Assembly: GCA_030407085.1 (NCBI GenBank)
Contig: CM059584.1
Location: 123,480,501-123,544,500, forward strand
Length of the DNA stretch: 64,000 nucleotides
Direction: 5' to 3'
Source: Trichopria drosophilae
Lineage: Eukaryota; Arthropoda; Insecta; Hymenoptera; Diapriidae
The notes beneath the pieces were generated by a model. It saw only the letters and a list, made by a program, of their open reading frames with translations. It was not told the DNA's origin and searched no databases. Made by a program: the position numbers and the translations under genes. This document shows, one piece after another, positions 62,834 through 64,000 of this stretch. Numbering within the stretch: position 1 is the stretch's first letter; each line of letters begins with the position of its first letter.

Positions 62834-63349
62834 CTAAAAAAACAAACAGAGGACGAGAATTAATGTATGTAATTGGTGATTTCTATGAGGAATTAGTAGG
62901 ACAAAGAAGTAGGATGGATATATATATATATAAATATGTGTGTGCGTTTAAGAATTTAGTTATAAGAAATAGAACCAAAAATATAAATAATAAATTTGAA
63001 TTAAAAAAAAAAATAACGCGGAGGTCACTACAGTCCCTACTGACTCTCGTGGTTGCATCCGGTCACCCAAAGGGCTCCAGTTAAACGCACTAGAGTCGCT
63101 AATAAACAAAAAGAATCCCTAAGGTGTCGGCTTCTTTATTTATGTATTCAAAAAAAGTGGTGCTCAAAAAAATTGCCAAGAAGTCCGACACATTCGTCTC
63201 ATAAAAATAAAAAAATATAAAATAAATTTAATGCCTGAAGCATTGCATTTTTATCGGCTCATATCGGGCATGAAAAGAGGGAGTGGAAAAGAAAAGGGTG
63301 GTTAGAGGGTTTATTATTTTAGTGTATATAAAAAAAAATTTATACTTAC
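62834..63349 (-). other. candidate intron of the minus-strand unit
   Basis: The donor is GTAAGTATAA after ACTA (at 63349) and the acceptor is a long T-tract with TAG at 62834. Length is 516 bp. Both signals match the consensus well; splicing itself is inferred. Confidence 0.45.
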
Positions 63350-63865
63350 TAGTAATTAGATGTCGGACTCGAGTTGAAATCCTCCGAGATTTATTTCGCG
63401 TGGAACTCGGCTCCTTAGGAAGTTTGGTAGGAAGAGGAAACAAAAACGGTCGCCTGGACCTGTTTTCGAGAGAAAGTGGGTTGATATTCGGTCACCTGGA
63501 CCTGAATATTCCCTTTTTGGGGGTGAGGATACGGTCACCTGGACCTGTAATAAAAAGGGAGTTAGGAAGAGCCAAGTCCGGTTGCGAGGCGAACTCCGGT
63601 TGACAGTGCTGGTGGGCCGTGTTCCGGTCCAGCCAAATGGACTCGACCTGGTTGGTGCTGTAGAGGGTCCACGTGGAAGACCCGAGGTGACGATGCAAGA
63701 CCGTTGGAAACTGCCGATATGGGAACGGCAGCAGAGACCTCGATGATTCACGGAAGCCCAACCAAAATTTGAAGAGCTGGTCCAAAAAGACGATACCAAA
63801 ATCTGGGTCGAAGCCGAAGCCGAAGTCTCCGCAGAAGTCGAGTAGTAGAGTTAGAGAAGAGTAGA
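63350..63865 (-). other. candidate 5' exon of the minus-strand unit
   Basis: GC-richer sequence between a TATA box and the donor. It contains frames of 147 and 97 codons in different phases (63356-63799 and 63492-63785). The longer one ends in TAA just before the splice donor. Neither has a recognisable domain, and their apparent repeats (PGDR) come from the tandem DNA repeat at 63447-63547, so I regard the exon as mainly untranslated. The transcription start is inferred from the TATA position. Confidence 0.35.
63447..63547. repeat. three spaced copies of CGGTCACCTGGACCTG
   Basis: Copies at 63447-63462 (one mismatch), 63489-63504 and 63532-63547, spaced 42 and 43 bases apart, roughly four turns of the helix. 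Each contains GGTCACC and the palindromic CACCTG E-box core. They lie inside the candidate 5' exon. They may be protein-binding sites or minisatellite units. Confidence 0.7.
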
Positions 63866-63884
63866 GAGATTCGTTGGAAAGTCG

Positions 63885-63895
63885 CCCTTTTTATA
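63885..63895 (-). promoter_or_regulatory. TATA box candidate
   Basis: TATAAAAAGGG on the minus strand, followed by CGACTTTCC and a CT-rich stretch. The composition changes from AT-rich to GC-richer directly downstream, as at a promoter. LTR retrotransposon promoters look similar, and the element could continue beyond 64000. Confidence 0.45.
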
Positions 63896-64000
63896 TTGGT
63901 TCTCCCCTCCAGGAAAATTCGTGGGTCGGACCAGGCGTGGGAACATTAAGTTTGGTGGGAAAATTTGTACCATTTTTTTTGTAATTATAAAAAACTGTTT

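Noticed and set aside
1..64000. CRISPR array, bacterial operon or rRNA gene
   Set aside because: None of the spaced repeats has uniform repeats with unique spacers of fixed length, coding density is far too low for bacteria, and no rRNA-like sequence was seen.

Overview
The window looks like AT-rich, gene-poor animal nuclear DNA, most likely from an insect. The grounds are long low-complexity non-coding stretches, no bacterial-style coding density, GT-AG splice signals, and a dense, mostly decayed transposable-element load (DIRS-like, pogo/Tigger, foldback elements bounded by TTAA, a short inverted-repeat element with a 9-bp target duplication). A hymenopteran (ant, wasp or bee) is my guess only. 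Almost none of the open frames in the window is a real gene.

One cellular coding exon is recognisable, at 46338-46425 (+). It encodes a signal peptide followed by LPDVIRIG and ends in a clean GTAAGT donor. This is what the first coding exon of a kainate-type ionotropic glutamate receptor looks like. No second exon could be found in the remaining 17.5 kb, so the first coding intron seems very long. A second, unidentified transcription unit may lie on the minus strand at the right edge (about 63895 to 62515): TATA box, 5' exon, intron, and a 99-codon arginine- and proline-rich frame whose ATG would be made by splicing.

The most interesting content is a pair of non-autonomous mobile elements (A at 12104-12817, + strand; B at 58294-59089, read on the minus strand). 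They share an unusual plan: a long inverted-repeat arm, a short direct repeat, a core with a type III hammerhead ribozyme, the second arm, and the direct repeat again, all flanked by target duplications of about 10-13 bp. A is inserted inside a dead DIRS-type tyrosine recombinase gene whose protein similarity resumes after the insertion. Between A and B the ribozyme loops have changed together (CCTCCG/CGGAGG versus GGATCC/GGATCC), as expected if a loop-loop contact was selected.

Layout: 1-5300 mostly unique AT-rich sequence with a foldback fragment; 5330-7061 foldback copy and a dead Tigger element; 9281-9628 hairpin repeat; 11491-12958 DIRS recombinase split by element A; 15825-18987 two foldback elements; 19000-29500 largely featureless; 29576-30429 foldback; 31660-32600 GC-richer unique block; 33935-35705 inverted-repeat element and foldback copy; 38112-38329 200-bp MITE; 39614-42545 hairpin repeats; 46284-46425 receptor exon; 47988-49952 dispersed and tandem repeats; 52291-54356 TTAA-bounded repeats; 58281-59102 element B with its target duplications; 60000-60800 GC-richer block; 62515-63900 minus-strand transcription unit.
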